Positions 25,883-34,066 of a stretch of DNA of 64,000 bases are shown piece by piece. Numbering within the stretch: position 1 is the stretch's first letter; each line of letters starts with the position of its first letter. The DNA is from Alkalihalobacillus sp. AL-G. Lineage in GTDB: Bacteria > Bacillota > Bacilli > Bacillales > Fictibacillaceae. The notes under the pieces were generated by a model, which saw nothing but the letters and a program-made list of their open reading frames with translations, did no database searches and was not told the origin of the DNA. The DNA lies in the NCBI RefSeq assembly GCF_030643805.1, contig NZ_CP094656.1:1426001-1490000 (forward strand), read 5' to 3'. The position numbers and the translations under genes were made by a program.

Positions 25883-27233
25883 GCATCAAACTTTGATGAC
25901 AATAGCGATTTTTTCCCTAACCATTTTTATCATGGTATGGAAATCAGGCAAACTTAATGAAACGGTTCCAACTGTCATTGGGGCAGTACTATTTTTACTA
26001 ATGGGTGTCGTACCGCTAACAAATCTACTAGATATTTTTAATATGGTTAGCGGTCCGGCCATTACGATTCTTTCATCGATTGTAATGTCAATCGTTCTCG
26101 AGAGCATCGGTTTTTTTAACTGGGTTGCATATAACCTTGTCAATAAGGCAAAAGGCTCCGGCATAAGGTTGTTCATTTACGTAAATTTACTTTGTTATTT
26201 GATGACGCTCTTCTTTAATAATGATGGCAGCATTCTCATTACAACACCGATCATCATTAAGACCGTCAACATGCTAAACTTGAAAACCAAACAAAAAATC
26301 GCATTCCTCTTGCCGGGAGCCATTACTGCCACAACCTCAAGTGCTCCGATTGCAATTAGCAACATTGCTAACTTGATCGCGTTGGAAATAATCGGCCTTG
26401 ATCTTAATGGCTATGTTTCATTAATGTTTTTACCATCGATGCTTGGAATTTTGACCACAGTCATCCTCTTGTTCTTCTACTTTAAGAAGGATATTCCGAG
26501 AAAGCTTCCTGATTTACGTTTGACATTGAGGAACTTCGAAAAGAATTCCTACTCATTCCCTCATCCATTATCGAACCGGGAAGTAGGTACGAATGTAGAT
26601 TGGCCCATGTTTAAAATTTGTATGTTCATTATTGTATTGACGCGGGGAGCATTCTTCCTTTTAACACCACTTGGAATCCCATTAGAGGCAATTGCAATCT
26701 TAGGTGCTTTAGCTTTAATTGCAATTCGTTGGTACAAAAAGGGGACAGGGCTAAAGGATATCGTATTTCGAACACCGTGGCACATCCTCCTATTTGCTTT
26801 CAGCATGTACATTCTCGTATATGGACTGCAAAATATTGGACTAACCTCAATTCTCGTAGAAGAGCTCACACCGCTCATACAATCGGATCGACTTTACGCC
26901 ATTTTTACAATGGGTGGATTGTTGACGGTACTGTCTAACGTATTCAATAATTTACCCGCTGTCATGATTGGCACACTAACGTTAACGGAGATGGGATTGG
27001 ATCACCATACCCTTCAGGTCACCTATCTTGCTAACATTCTTGGTAGTGATATAGGGGCATTATTAACTCCAGCTGGTACACTAGCAACCTTGTTATGGAT
27101 GTTCATTTTGAAGGCTCATTCCATTCAGGTTAGTTGGAGCACTTATATAAAAGCAGCAATTGTTACGATTCCGTTCGGACTGTTTGTTAGTTTGCTTAGT
27201 CTCTATTTTTGGTCGAATTGGGTATTCAGTTAA
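25875..27233 (+). CDS. ArsB/SLC13-type (ion transporter superfamily) membrane transporter
   Basis: 452 residues, about eleven membrane segments. The GKLNETVPTVIGAVLFLLMG start, the LFFNNDGSILITTPI motif (near residue 115) and the second half FNNLPAVMIGTLTL and ILGSDIGALLTPAGTLATLLW (near 360-410) match the ArsB/YdfA-like arsenite or anion pump family. No arsR, arsC or arsA is nearby, and the setting among coat genes argues against simple arsenic resistance. Substrate unknown. Translationally coupled to the small ORF upstream. Confidence 0.83.
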   Translation: MLEHQTLMTIAIFSLTIFIMVWKSGKLNETVPTVIGAVLFLLMGVVPLTNLLDIFNMVSGPAITILSSIVMSIVLESIGFFNWVAYNLVNKAKGSGIRLFIYVNLLCYLMTLFFNNDGSILITTPIIIKTVNMLNLKTKQKIAFLLPGAITATTSSAPIAISNIANLIALEIIGLDLNGYVSLMFLPSMLGILTTVILLFFYFKKDIPRKLPDLRLTLRNFEKNSYSFPHPLSNREVGTNVDWPMFKICMFIIVLTRGAFFLLTPLGIPLEAIAILGALALIAIRWYKKGTGLKDIVFRTPWHILLFAFSMYILVYGLQNIGLTSILVEELTPLIQSDRLYAIFTMGGLLTVLSNVFNNLPAVMIGTLTLTEMGLDHHTLQVTYLANILGSDIGALLTPAGTLATLLWMFILKAHSIQVSWSTYIKAAIVTIPFGLFVSLLSLYFWSNWVFS

Positions 27234-27272
27234 TGCTAGAGTGTTTTGAACGTTAAGAAAGTATAAGGGGAA

Positions 27273-27335
27273 CTAAGGCAGCCGCCGGCAAGACTTCGCG
27301 TTAGCCAGGTTTTCTTTAAACTTGGCATCTAAAAA
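27273..27335 (+). repeat. CTAAGGC...CGTTAGCCA intergenic element, copy 1
   Basis: CTAAGGCAGCCGCCGGC, then CGTTAGCCAGGTTTTCTTT, ending in a hairpin GCCAGGTTT/AAACTTGGC. A diverged copy lies at 29444-29510. Both sit just upstream of a start codon (27352 and 29522). Confidence 0.5.
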
Positions 27336-27351
27336 GGGAGGGAGGATAACG

Positions 27352-28023
27352 TTGAGTGCGTTTGTAAAATTCATTGGAGAAAATGTAGAACTGACGACAA
27401 GTGGCAATATCAAGCTTTCAGGAATACTGATCGATACGGGCTCGAATATCATTGTGCTTTTTGACGGCAAGGATTTTCTGTACATTCCGTTAGTCCATGT
27501 CCATTTCATCAATTTTAATTGTGATAGTGACAGCGAAATCTTAAAGCCGGATGAAGTACCGATCGGGAATCAGCGAGAAACAATTTCACTTCGGAATATC
27601 TTAAACAACGCCAAGGGTGTTTTTACAGAAATCTTTGTGACGAGTAACCAATCGATCCATGGATATGTGACGAATGTCATGAACGATTACTTTGTATTTT
27701 TCTCACCTGTTCATAAAACCTTGTATGTTCCTTTACAGCATCTTAAATGGTTGAAGCCCTACAGTCAAAGCCATCGCCCCTATTCGCTGGATAACGAAGA
27801 GCTTCCTCTTATTCCGACGAATACCCCTTTATCGAGAACGTTTGAAGAGCAATGTAAACGAAATCTTGGTAAAGCAGCTGTCTTTGATCTAGGGAAGGAT
27901 CCGAATAAAATCGGGAAGCTTATTAAAATCGATAACGGGCAAATTGAGCTTGTATTAGCGCGAAACCAAACGATTTACACAAACCTGCAGCATGTGAAGA
28001 CGGTACATTTTCCGTCGTTATGA
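27352..28023 (+). CDS. CotB-domain repeat protein, probable spore coat protein
   Basis: 223 residues made of three diverged copies (about 3-55, 80-140, 160-220) of the CotB/Sm-like repeat: a variable strand region, then LYIPLVHVHFI, LYVPLQHLKWL and IYTNLQHVKTV. It lacks the Ser/Lys tail of the 24815 protein, so it has no obvious CotH phosphosites and may be a structural partner. TTG at 27352 is 6 nt after GGAGGGAGG. Genes on both sides (ArsB-like, CotH) place it in the coat cluster. Family call is by repeat pattern, so moderate certainty. Confidence 0.72.
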   Translation: MSAFVKFIGENVELTTSGNIKLSGILIDTGSNIIVLFDGKDFLYIPLVHVHFINFNCDSDSEILKPDEVPIGNQRETISLRNILNNAKGVFTEIFVTSNQSIHGYVTNVMNDYFVFFSPVHKTLYVPLQHLKWLKPYSQSHRPYSLDNEELPLIPTNTPLSRTFEEQCKRNLGKAAVFDLGKDPNKIGKLIKIDNGQIELVLARNQTIYTNLQHVKTVHFPSL

Positions 28024-28156
28024 GGAAGACATGTCTGGCTCCTGGTCAATAGCGAGTACTCTTGCTGGGAGTCATTCTTTTGCGCTTAAAAGTGCAACAA
28101 AGGCTCACCTTGAGGTCACCACTTTAGCGACCAAGATTCCTTTTTAAAAGGAGGGG

Positions 28157-29230
28157 TCACCTTAAATCCTGCAGGTGATTTCTTAAGTAATGATGGCGGT
28201 CATCGATAAATTTCAAGATGATTCCGGGTTCTCGGTCAAAATCATCAATAAACTTAGCTACATATGGATCTCTTAATACATGAGGCCTAAGCGTATTATG
28301 CATGACGTTGATTTTTTCATAGAGATTTTGCTTATTAAAATGATAGGTTAGAATTTCCTCGAATATTTTGGCGTATTGCTTTCGGAAAGTTGGTACATCT
28401 AATAGACGTGCAGTTAATGTATTGTAGCCTTCAATCGGAATGTAATCGAACTCCATTTCCTCCCCGTTGATATCCTGGCCCCAGGTTGCGTCATAATCCC
28501 AAGGAATCATTTCGAACAAGCCTGTGAAGCTGTTCCGATAAAGTGCATAATTGTGAATAAACCCGTCGAAGTTTTGTGTGCAGACAACACCGGCCAACCA
28601 ACGTAAATACTTATCAATATTAATGTAATCTAAAATTGCCCTTTCAAATTCGGTTTTTTTAAGGGTGTTAATTTTATAAATCAACTCTTGCAACGTTTTG
28701 TCGTCCCTAGAAGAGCCTTCTTTTCTGCTATAACCTGAATCGAATGAATCCTTTATGTCTTCATCAATTGGACTATGCAAGGAAAAGTTGGCATCATCGT
28801 TTTCGGCATAATAAATAGGGCCACTCGGCAGTTTTCTTCTTTTTAAAAAGTTTCGATCGACTGACTCCAGTTGTAAATAAACACCTTGATTCTCTTCATT
28901 GATGGAAAGAAGTACGTGCTTGGCTGTTGGTGATAATACGCCAATACTTGAAAAAAAATCAAGTGATAGCTTGTTCCGCATAAGTGATTTATCCATAAAC
29001 TCTGCATTGTAGTGGATTTCTTTAATTCCAGCTGTTATCTCAGGAAAGATGCAATGGTACGATTTTTTAGAGAATTCACGGACATGATTGCCACGATAAA
29101 GCAGATCAACATCGAACGTTTTGTCTTCGATTTGTAGTTCAGCTTCTACCGGCTTTTCCGACCAGATGTTCCTGTTCAGTTTTCGATATTGTTTGTCACT
29201 GATTAAAATTGAGAAGTGAGGAAGGTCCAT
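28157..29230 (-). CDS. cotH: Spore coat kinase CotH
   Basis: 357 residues (B. subtilis CotH is 362). CotH is an atypical protein kinase that phosphorylates Ser residues of CotB and CotG and is needed for outer-coat assembly. Visible motifs: LLYRGNHVREFSKKSYH near residue 45, MRNKLSLDFFSS near 85, YLQLESVDRNFLKRR near 118, NFDGFIHNYALYRN near 225, and the metal-binding IPWDYDATWGQD near 245. ATG 29230 follows AGGTGAACAACG. It is divergent from mhqR and convergent with the CotB-domain gene. Confidence 0.95.
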   Translation of the reverse strand: MDLPHFSILISDKQYRKLNRNIWSEKPVEAELQIEDKTFDVDLLYRGNHVREFSKKSYHCIFPEITAGIKEIHYNAEFMDKSLMRNKLSLDFFSSIGVLSPTAKHVLLSINEENQGVYLQLESVDRNFLKRRKLPSGPIYYAENDDANFSLHSPIDEDIKDSFDSGYSRKEGSSRDDKTLQELIYKINTLKKTEFERAILDYINIDKYLRWLAGVVCTQNFDGFIHNYALYRNSFTGLFEMIPWDYDATWGQDINGEEMEFDYIPIEGYNTLTARLLDVPTFRKQYAKIFEEILTYHFNKQNLYEKINVMHNTLRPHVLRDPYVAKFIDDFDREPGIILKFIDDRHHYLRNHLQDLR

Positions 29231-29290
29231 TCGTTGTTCACCTACATTTTTTAGAGTAGAATTTATATAATTTCAATATATGTGAATGGG

Positions 29291-29299
29291 TATTGTATG
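29291..29299 (-). promoter_or_regulatory. Candidate sigma-K -10 element upstream of cotH
   Basis: CATACAATA on the minus strand matches the sigma-K -10 consensus CATAnnnTA exactly, about 60 nt before the cotH start. The -35 (ATCA at 16 nt) is weak, so this is tentative. Confidence 0.4.
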
Positions 29300-29414
29300 T
29301 TCCAGAATTCATTTATGATGATGTGATAGTAAAAGGAAAAAGAGGGAAAATAAATACATCTAATCGGCCTTATAGGGGAATGCTATTGACAGATTTAAAA
29401 TATCTTGATAAGGT

Positions 29415-29434
29415 TTATCTTGAATTCAAGATAA
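29415..29434 (+). promoter_or_regulatory. MhqR operator 1, upstream of mhqR
   Basis: TTATCTTGAATTCAAGATAA is a perfect 20-bp palindrome matching the MhqR (YkvE) box, TATCTCGAAtTCGAGATA-like. An extra half site TATCTTGA lies at 29401-29408. Its place 88 nt before the mhqR start suggests autoregulation. Confidence 0.85.
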
Positions 29435-29443
29435 GTGGAATTT

Positions 29444-29510
29444 CTTAATAATGGCAGCTAAGGCGACCACCAGCACGTTGATCGGCGTTAGCCAAGTTTA
29501 CTTAAAAGGT
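29444..29510 (+). repeat. CTAAGGC...CGTTAGCCA intergenic element, copy 2
   Basis: GCTAAGGCGACCACCAGC then GGCGTTAGCCAAGTTTACTT, closely similar to the element at 27273. It lies between the MhqR box and the mhqR ribosome site. Confidence 0.5.
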
Positions 29511-29521
29511 ATGGGTAGCTT

Positions 29522-29965
29522 ATGAACAATAAAGAAACAAATACAACAAATTTATCCTTGAAAGCATTGATTGTTCTCTCGCGAACGAAACATGCGGTAA
29601 TGGAAAATGTAAAAAAAGATATCCAAAGCCATGGGTTAGGGACTACCGAGTTTGCGGTGTTGGAGCTTCTTTATCACAAAGGGGATCAACCGACCCAGCG
29701 TATTGGGGAGCAAATCCTGATTACTAGCGGAAGCATTACGTATGTTGTTGATAAGCTGGAGGCTAAGGGTTATCTTCAACGTAATCGATGTCCGAAAGAT
29801 CGTCGGGTCATCTATGCTCAAATAACGGATGAAGGAAGAGTGTTAATGGATAGCATCTTTCCAGAACACTCGAAAAAGATCGAATCGGTGTTTCAAAACC
29901 TCACTGATGAGGAAAAGGAAACACTAATCGTACTATTAAAGAAATTAGGGCTAGCACAAAACTAA
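29522..29965 (+). CDS. mhqR: MarR-family repressor MhqR
   Basis: 147 residues with the MarR winged helix: LGTTEFAVLELLYHKGDQPTQRIGE (helices 2-3), the recognition helix ILITSGSITYVVDKLEAKGYL near residue 68, and the wing RNRCPKDRRVIYAQIT near 90. In B. subtilis MhqR represses quinone and catechol detoxification genes. Identity is supported by two MhqR-type palindromes flanking the gene and by mhqD, flavin reductase, quinone reductase and dioxygenase genes downstream. Confidence 0.9.
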   Translation: MNNKETNTTNLSLKALIVLSRTKHAVMENVKKDIQSHGLGTTEFAVLELLYHKGDQPTQRIGEQILITSGSITYVVDKLEAKGYLQRNRCPKDRRVIYAQITDEGRVLMDSIFPEHSKKIESVFQNLTDEEKETLIVLLKKLGLAQN

Positions 29966-30061
29966 TTCGATTTAGCGCTTTTGCTGAATCGTAATTACTT
30001 GCGAGAATTGGTATAATATGTTAATGAAAGTTCTCGCTGTTTGTCCTTGTTTTTTCGACAA

Positions 30062-30081
30062 ATATCTTGAATTTAAGATAT
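30062..30081 (+). promoter_or_regulatory. MhqR operator 2, upstream of mhqD
   Basis: ATATCTTGAATTTAAGATAT is a near-perfect palindrome (one mismatched pair) of the same sequence as operator 1. It lies between mhqR and mhqD and would control the detoxification genes. Confidence 0.85.
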
Positions 30082-30187
30082 CAAAATTCAGGATAATATT
30101 TTTATAGAAAGGTTTTTAATGTATGAAGTAAACCGCTTAAAACCATCATATAACTGCAAATGTTGGACATTTAAAGGGGGACCAATT

Positions 30188-30805
30188 GTGAAGCATATTT
30201 TTCGAAAAGGAAACAATCAAAATGAAACGACCTTCCTGCTTTTACACGGCACAGGTGGAACGGAACAAGACTTATTGCCGATCGGCGAGATGATCGATGA
30301 CTCTGCCTCTGTATTAAGTGTACGAGGAAACGTCAGTGAAAATGGAATGCCACGTTTTTTTAAACGGTTATCAGAAGGCATTTTTGATGAAGAGGACTTA
30401 GTATTCCGGACTAAAGAATTAAATGAATTTCTCGAAAAAGCTGCTCGTGACAATGGATTTGACCGTGACCACGTAATAGCAGCCGGGTATTCGAATGGGG
30501 CGAACATAGCCGGGAGTCTGTTGTTTCATTATGAACGACCGATGAAAGGGGCGATTCTGTTTCACCCGATGGTACCGAGGCGTGGAATTGACCTGCCTGA
30601 TTTAACAGGGATTCCGGTCTTTATCGGTGCAGGGAAAAATGATCCCATCTGCAGACCCGAAGAAACAGAAGAGCTTGCCCAACTTTTAAAGGATGCAGGG
30701 GCTGACGTTACGGTTCATTGGGAAAACTTCGGTCACCAGTTAACCGGGCCGGAAGTAGAGGCTGCAGCAACCTGGTACAAAAACAATTTTAACCAAAAAG
30801 GATGA
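30188..30805 (+). CDS. mhqD: Carboxylesterase/hydrolase MhqD
   Basis: 205 residues, alpha/beta-hydrolase fold. LLLHGTGGTEQDLLP near residue 18 forms the oxyanion loop, AAGYSNGANIAGSLL near 98 is the nucleophile elbow (GxSxG; Ser in GYSNG), GAGKNDPICRPEETEEL carries the acidic residue and NFGHQL the His. MhqD belongs to the MhqR regulon and is induced by catechol and methylhydroquinone. The frame opens at 30119, but AAAGGGGG and the GTG at 30188 give the family N-terminus KHIFRKGN. Confidence 0.92.
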   Translation: MKHIFRKGNNQNETTFLLLHGTGGTEQDLLPIGEMIDDSASVLSVRGNVSENGMPRFFKRLSEGIFDEEDLVFRTKELNEFLEKAARDNGFDRDHVIAAGYSNGANIAGSLLFHYERPMKGAILFHPMVPRRGIDLPDLTGIPVFIGAGKNDPICRPEETEELAQLLKDAGADVTVHWENFGHQLTGPEVEAAATWYKNNFNQKG

Positions 30806-30809
30806 TTCG

Positions 30810-31421
30810 ATGAGATCGATTGATCCGAACACGCTAACGAGTCGTGATAACTACAAGTTTTTGACAGGGAGTATTATTCCACGTCCTGTAGCATTTGTAA
30901 CGACACTTTCAGAAAAGGGGGTGTTAAATGGAGCGCCGTTCAGTTACTTTAACATCGTTTCTTCAGATCCACCTATGATTTCAGTGTCGGTGCAACGGAA
31001 AAAAGGAAAGCAAAAAGACACCGCACGAAATGCCATTTTTAAAGGTGAATTCGTCGTTCATATTACTGATGAGTCCTATGTTGAACAAGTAAATAAAACG
31101 GCTGCGAGCTTACCATTTGACGAAAGTGAAGTAAAGGAAGCCGGACTTTCGCCAGTTAAAAGTAAAGTGGTGGTGGTTCCAGGTGTTAATGAGGCGAAAA
31201 TTCGATTTGAGTGCCGGTTGGAACATGCGATAGAGCTTGGCGGTGATGACGATGATTCAACCTGTGATTTATTGATAGGGAGAGTGGTTTCTTACCACAT
31301 TCTTGATGAGCTGTATGAGGAAGGTCGGATCGATGGATCACGACTGAAGCCTGTAAGCCGTCTGGCTGGTAATAACTACGCAAAGCTAGGTGAGGTGTTT
31401 TCTTTGAAGCGCCCAAAGTGA
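30810..31421 (+). CDS. Flavin reductase-family protein
   Basis: 203 residues, FMN-binding split barrel: YKFLTGSIIPRPVAFVTT near residue 18, NGAPFSYFNIVSSDPPMISV near 42, and the C-terminal SRLAGNNYAKLGEVF typical of the group. It starts 4 nt after mhqD, so they form one operon. The likely role is flavin-dependent reduction in quinone defence, inferred from context. Confidence 0.87.
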   Translation: MRSIDPNTLTSRDNYKFLTGSIIPRPVAFVTTLSEKGVLNGAPFSYFNIVSSDPPMISVSVQRKKGKQKDTARNAIFKGEFVVHITDESYVEQVNKTAASLPFDESEVKEAGLSPVKSKVVVVPGVNEAKIRFECRLEHAIELGGDDDDSTCDLLIGRVVSYHILDELYEEGRIDGSRLKPVSRLAGNNYAKLGEVFSLKRPK

Positions 31422-31460
31422 TGGACGACGCGGGTTGAACATAGTTATAAATCGGGTCTA

Positions 31461-31513
31461 TATTACTATGCGTGGCCGAATTATTTTGGTTTGCGGCCGA
31501 ATTATCGGGATCA
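31461..31513. repeat. Dispersed GCGTGGCCGAATTAT intergenic repeat, copy 1
   Basis: TTACTATGCGTGGCCGAATTATTTTGG followed by a second internal unit GCGGCCGAATTATCGG. A related copy lies at 59513-59558. It falls in the gap between the flavin reductase and quinone reductase genes. Confidence 0.6.
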
Positions 31514-31726
31514 GCAGTTGATACATGATGATCTGTAGTCAATACACCGAGTCCCATACTTTAAACTTCGGCTTAGACGCTCAAATCTCACTGCCCGACC
31601 ACTTTGAAACAATTTATTAGCTGAAAATAATCATTTATATCTTATTTCACACTAAAAGAATGGTGGGAAATGATAATGGGAATGTTAAGCAAATTGAAAC
31701 AACGATTAAAAAGGAGAGATGATTCA

Positions 31727-32338
31727 ATGAGTAACGTAAAACTAGCAGTAATTTATTATAGTTCAACAGGAACAAACTACAAGTTGGCAAAATGGGCAGA
31801 AGAAGCGGCGAAGGAAGCTGGAGCAGAGGTTAAAGTACTTAAAGTAGCTGAGACAGCACCTGAAAGCGCGATGGAATCCAACCCAGCATGGAAACAGCAT
31901 TATGAAGAAACAAAACACGTTCCTGAAGTTTCCTTAGATGATTTAGAATGGGCTGACGCATACATTTTCAGCGTACCGACACGGTTCGGTAACGTTCCGG
32001 CTCAGTTTAAAGCATTCATCGATACGACAGGTGGATTGTGGTTCAACGGGAAGCTTGCCAACAAAGTCGTCAGTGCGATGACGTCAGCACAAAATCCACA
32101 TGGTGGTCAGGAGGAAACAGTTCTTTCTCTATACACAACAATGTATCACTGGGGTGCGATCGTAGCGACACCTGGTTACACAGATACGTCCATTTTCGGA
32201 GCAGGTGGAAATCCTTATGGAACGAGTGTTTCTGTCGACCAAGACGGAAACATGATCGAAGATGTGGAACCAGCGGTTAAGCATCAAGCAAAGCGAACAG
32301 TCACGGTAGCTTCATGGGTGAAGCAAGGTCAGCAATAA
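31727..32338 (+). CDS. NAD(P)H:quinone oxidoreductase, WrbA/flavodoxin family
   Basis: 203 residues. The flavodoxin FMN loop VIYYSSTGTNYKLAKWA (near residue 8), VPTRFGNVPAQFKAFIDTTGGLW (near 75-97) and the WrbA-type MTSAQNPHGGQEETVLS (near 115) are present. The family reduces quinones by two electrons, avoiding semiquinone stress, which suits the MhqR cluster. The frame begins at ATG 31670, which would add a 19-residue basic extension; AAGGAG before ATG 31727 favours the shorter form. Confidence 0.88.
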   Translation: MSNVKLAVIYYSSTGTNYKLAKWAEEAAKEAGAEVKVLKVAETAPESAMESNPAWKQHYEETKHVPEVSLDDLEWADAYIFSVPTRFGNVPAQFKAFIDTTGGLWFNGKLANKVVSAMTSAQNPHGGQEETVLSLYTTMYHWGAIVATPGYTDTSIFGAGGNPYGTSVSVDQDGNMIEDVEPAVKHQAKRTVTVASWVKQGQQ

Positions 32339-32347
32339 TTGAAATCG

Positions 32348-32376
32348 GAGTGTGGGAGGAAACTTTCTCCCACATT
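32348..32376 (+). terminator. Hairpin between quinone reductase and dioxygenase genes
   Basis: TGTGGGAG pairs with CTCCCACA. T-rich but interrupted downstream sequence (ATTTCCATATTTACG), so termination is likely partial. Confidence 0.55.
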
Positions 32377-32411
32377 TCCATATTTACGTTTTTTGATAGG
32401 GGTGAAATTGT

Positions 32412-33386
32412 ATGCAACTAAAAGGAATTCATCACGTTTCCGCATTAACGGCTAAGGCACAGAAAAACCTGGACTTTTATACAGATACGCTTGGGATGCG
32501 TCTTGTGAAAAAGACCGTCAACCAGGATGATACGTCAGTTTATCACTTGTTTTATGGAGATGAAAAGGGAAACCCTGGGACAGAGCTAACGTTTTTCGAA
32601 ATCCCGATGATCGCACAAAATCATGAAGGTACGAACAGCATTTCCACAACCTCTCTTCGGGTACCGCATGATGAAGCATTGTCTTATTGGAAAAAACGTT
32701 TCGAGGAACGTGAAGTACCGCATGATGAGATCATCGAACGTGCAGGCCGGGCAACCATAGCGTTCAAGGATTTTGAAGGTCAGAGGCTTATGCTCGTTTC
32801 GGATGAAAACAATGAGGGTGTGGCCCCAGGTATCGCTTGGGATAAGAGTCCTATACCTCGCGAATACGGGATTCAGGGATTGGGTCCTATTTTTTTAACG
32901 GTACACAATCTTGCTCCTACGGTATCGGTTCTAACGGTACTTCTTGGTTTTGAAAAAGCAGGCAGCTATCCATCACCCGTAAGCGACGAACCGGATTTTC
33001 TGGTTTACAAAACAGGGGAAGGCGGAACAGGTGCTGAGGTTCACATTCAAGAGCGAAATGATATACCGCCAGAACGCCAAGGTAAAGGTGGCGTTCATCA
33101 TGTTGCATTCCGAGTTGAGGATGAAGATGAGCTTCATGAATGGATAAGTCGAATACACGAGGCTCGAGTTCCGAACTCTGGTTTTGTCGAGCGCTTTTAT
33201 TTCAAATCTCTGTATTTTCGTGAGCCGAACGGAATCTTGTTTGAGCTTGCTACAGATGGTCCAGGCTTTGATACCGATGAAGACATTGATCATCTCGGTG
33301 AGTCGTTGGCACTACCTCCATTTTTGGAAGACCAACGTGAAAGTATTGAAGCAAGGCTGAAGCCGATTTCACTAAAAAAGAAATAA
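32412..33386 (+). CDS. Ring-cleaving dioxygenase (MhqO/MhqE/MhqA family)
   Basis: 324 residues with two vicinal-oxygen-chelate (glyoxalase-like) modules. GIHHVSALTAKAQKNLDFYTDTLGMRLVKKTVNQDD opens module 1 (first metal His in HHVS); module 2 has GVHHVAFRVEDEDELHEW near residue 225 and FYFKSLYFREPNGILFELATD near 262 with the metal Glu. These enzymes are proposed extradiol dioxygenases of hydroquinones and catechols in the MhqR regulon. Which of mhqA, mhqE or mhqO it corresponds to cannot be told, so no symbol. Confidence 0.9.
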   Translation: MQLKGIHHVSALTAKAQKNLDFYTDTLGMRLVKKTVNQDDTSVYHLFYGDEKGNPGTELTFFEIPMIAQNHEGTNSISTTSLRVPHDEALSYWKKRFEEREVPHDEIIERAGRATIAFKDFEGQRLMLVSDENNEGVAPGIAWDKSPIPREYGIQGLGPIFLTVHNLAPTVSVLTVLLGFEKAGSYPSPVSDEPDFLVYKTGEGGTGAEVHIQERNDIPPERQGKGGVHHVAFRVEDEDELHEWISRIHEARVPNSGFVERFYFKSLYFREPNGILFELATDGPGFDTDEDIDHLGESLALPPFLEDQRESIEARLKPISLKKK

Positions 33387-33390
33387 TGAA

Positions 33391-33438
33391 AAAGAACCAG
33401 TCTATCCACGATAATTCGGAGGATCTGGTTCTTTCTTA
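33391..33438. terminator. Bidirectional terminator between convergent genes
   Basis: AAAGAACCAG and CTGGTTCTTT form a perfect 10-bp stem with a 24-nt loop, between the stop codons at 33386 and 33436. Confidence 0.75.
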
Positions 33439-33915
33439 ATTTAATGAAATGGAGTTCGCGATTTTTATCAGGTCATTTTTGTCCAAGTCCCTGGAACCAG
33501 AATAATCTAAAGCATATTCCAATCCATCTTTTCTCCAAGAAAGTTTCGGTGACGATGATTCTGTATAGTGGGCTATGATCCCGTTTTTGAGCGATCCTTT
33601 CTCATCCCAGCTTGAAACATTGTTCCACCCGATTTCTGTCGTGATCCAAAGGACAAGCTGATCCGCATTATTTTCATAGATGATTTTCACTCTGTCTGAG
33701 CCTATAATTTTTACGTAAGTTTCTTCTGCTTCGAACGGCAGTTCTTCAGGTGTGGAAATTTCAAATGGCAGTAGAAAGCTGGCAACCTTCGTAGACAAAC
33801 TTAAGCTCGAAACCAGTATACTAATAACAATATACAATGCTAAAATTGCAACCATCAATTTTAGAAATCTAGTTTTCACAATAGAGTATTTATAAAAGCT
33901 TTGTAAGAAAGTCAT
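33436..33915 (-). CDS. Membrane-anchored hypothetical protein, DUF4367-like C-terminus
   Basis: 159 residues: a short cytoplasmic start, one membrane helix (about 18-40) and an extracellular domain. The end of that domain (LSWRKDGLEYALDYSGSRDLDKNDLIKIANSI) resembles the C-terminus found in DUF4367 proteins and some anti-sigma-like proteins. No sigma factor gene is adjacent. GGAGGAGAGA precedes the ATG. Function unknown. Confidence 0.7.
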   Translation of the reverse strand: MTFLQSFYKYSIVKTRFLKLMVAILALYIVISILVSSLSLSTKVASFLLPFEISTPEELPFEAEETYVKIIGSDRVKIIYENNADQLVLWITTEIGWNNVSSWDEKGSLKNGIIAHYTESSSPKLSWRKDGLEYALDYSGSRDLDKNDLIKIANSISLN

Positions 33916-34066
33916 GTTCTCTCCTCCAATAAATCGAAACTCCTATAGATAAATCATATCATAATTTTCCATCTAGATACTTGAAAATTCCATCTAGCAG
34001 GATGTCTCACTATCGCTATCGAAATACATTATAAACAGATGATTCTTTAAAAGTTGGTGGATTTGA

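Noticed and set aside
28024-28156. Possible structured RNA in the 133 bp between the CotB-domain gene and cotH
   Set aside because: Only weak short pairings (TGGCTCC/GGGAGTCA) and no T-run or conserved motif that I recognise.
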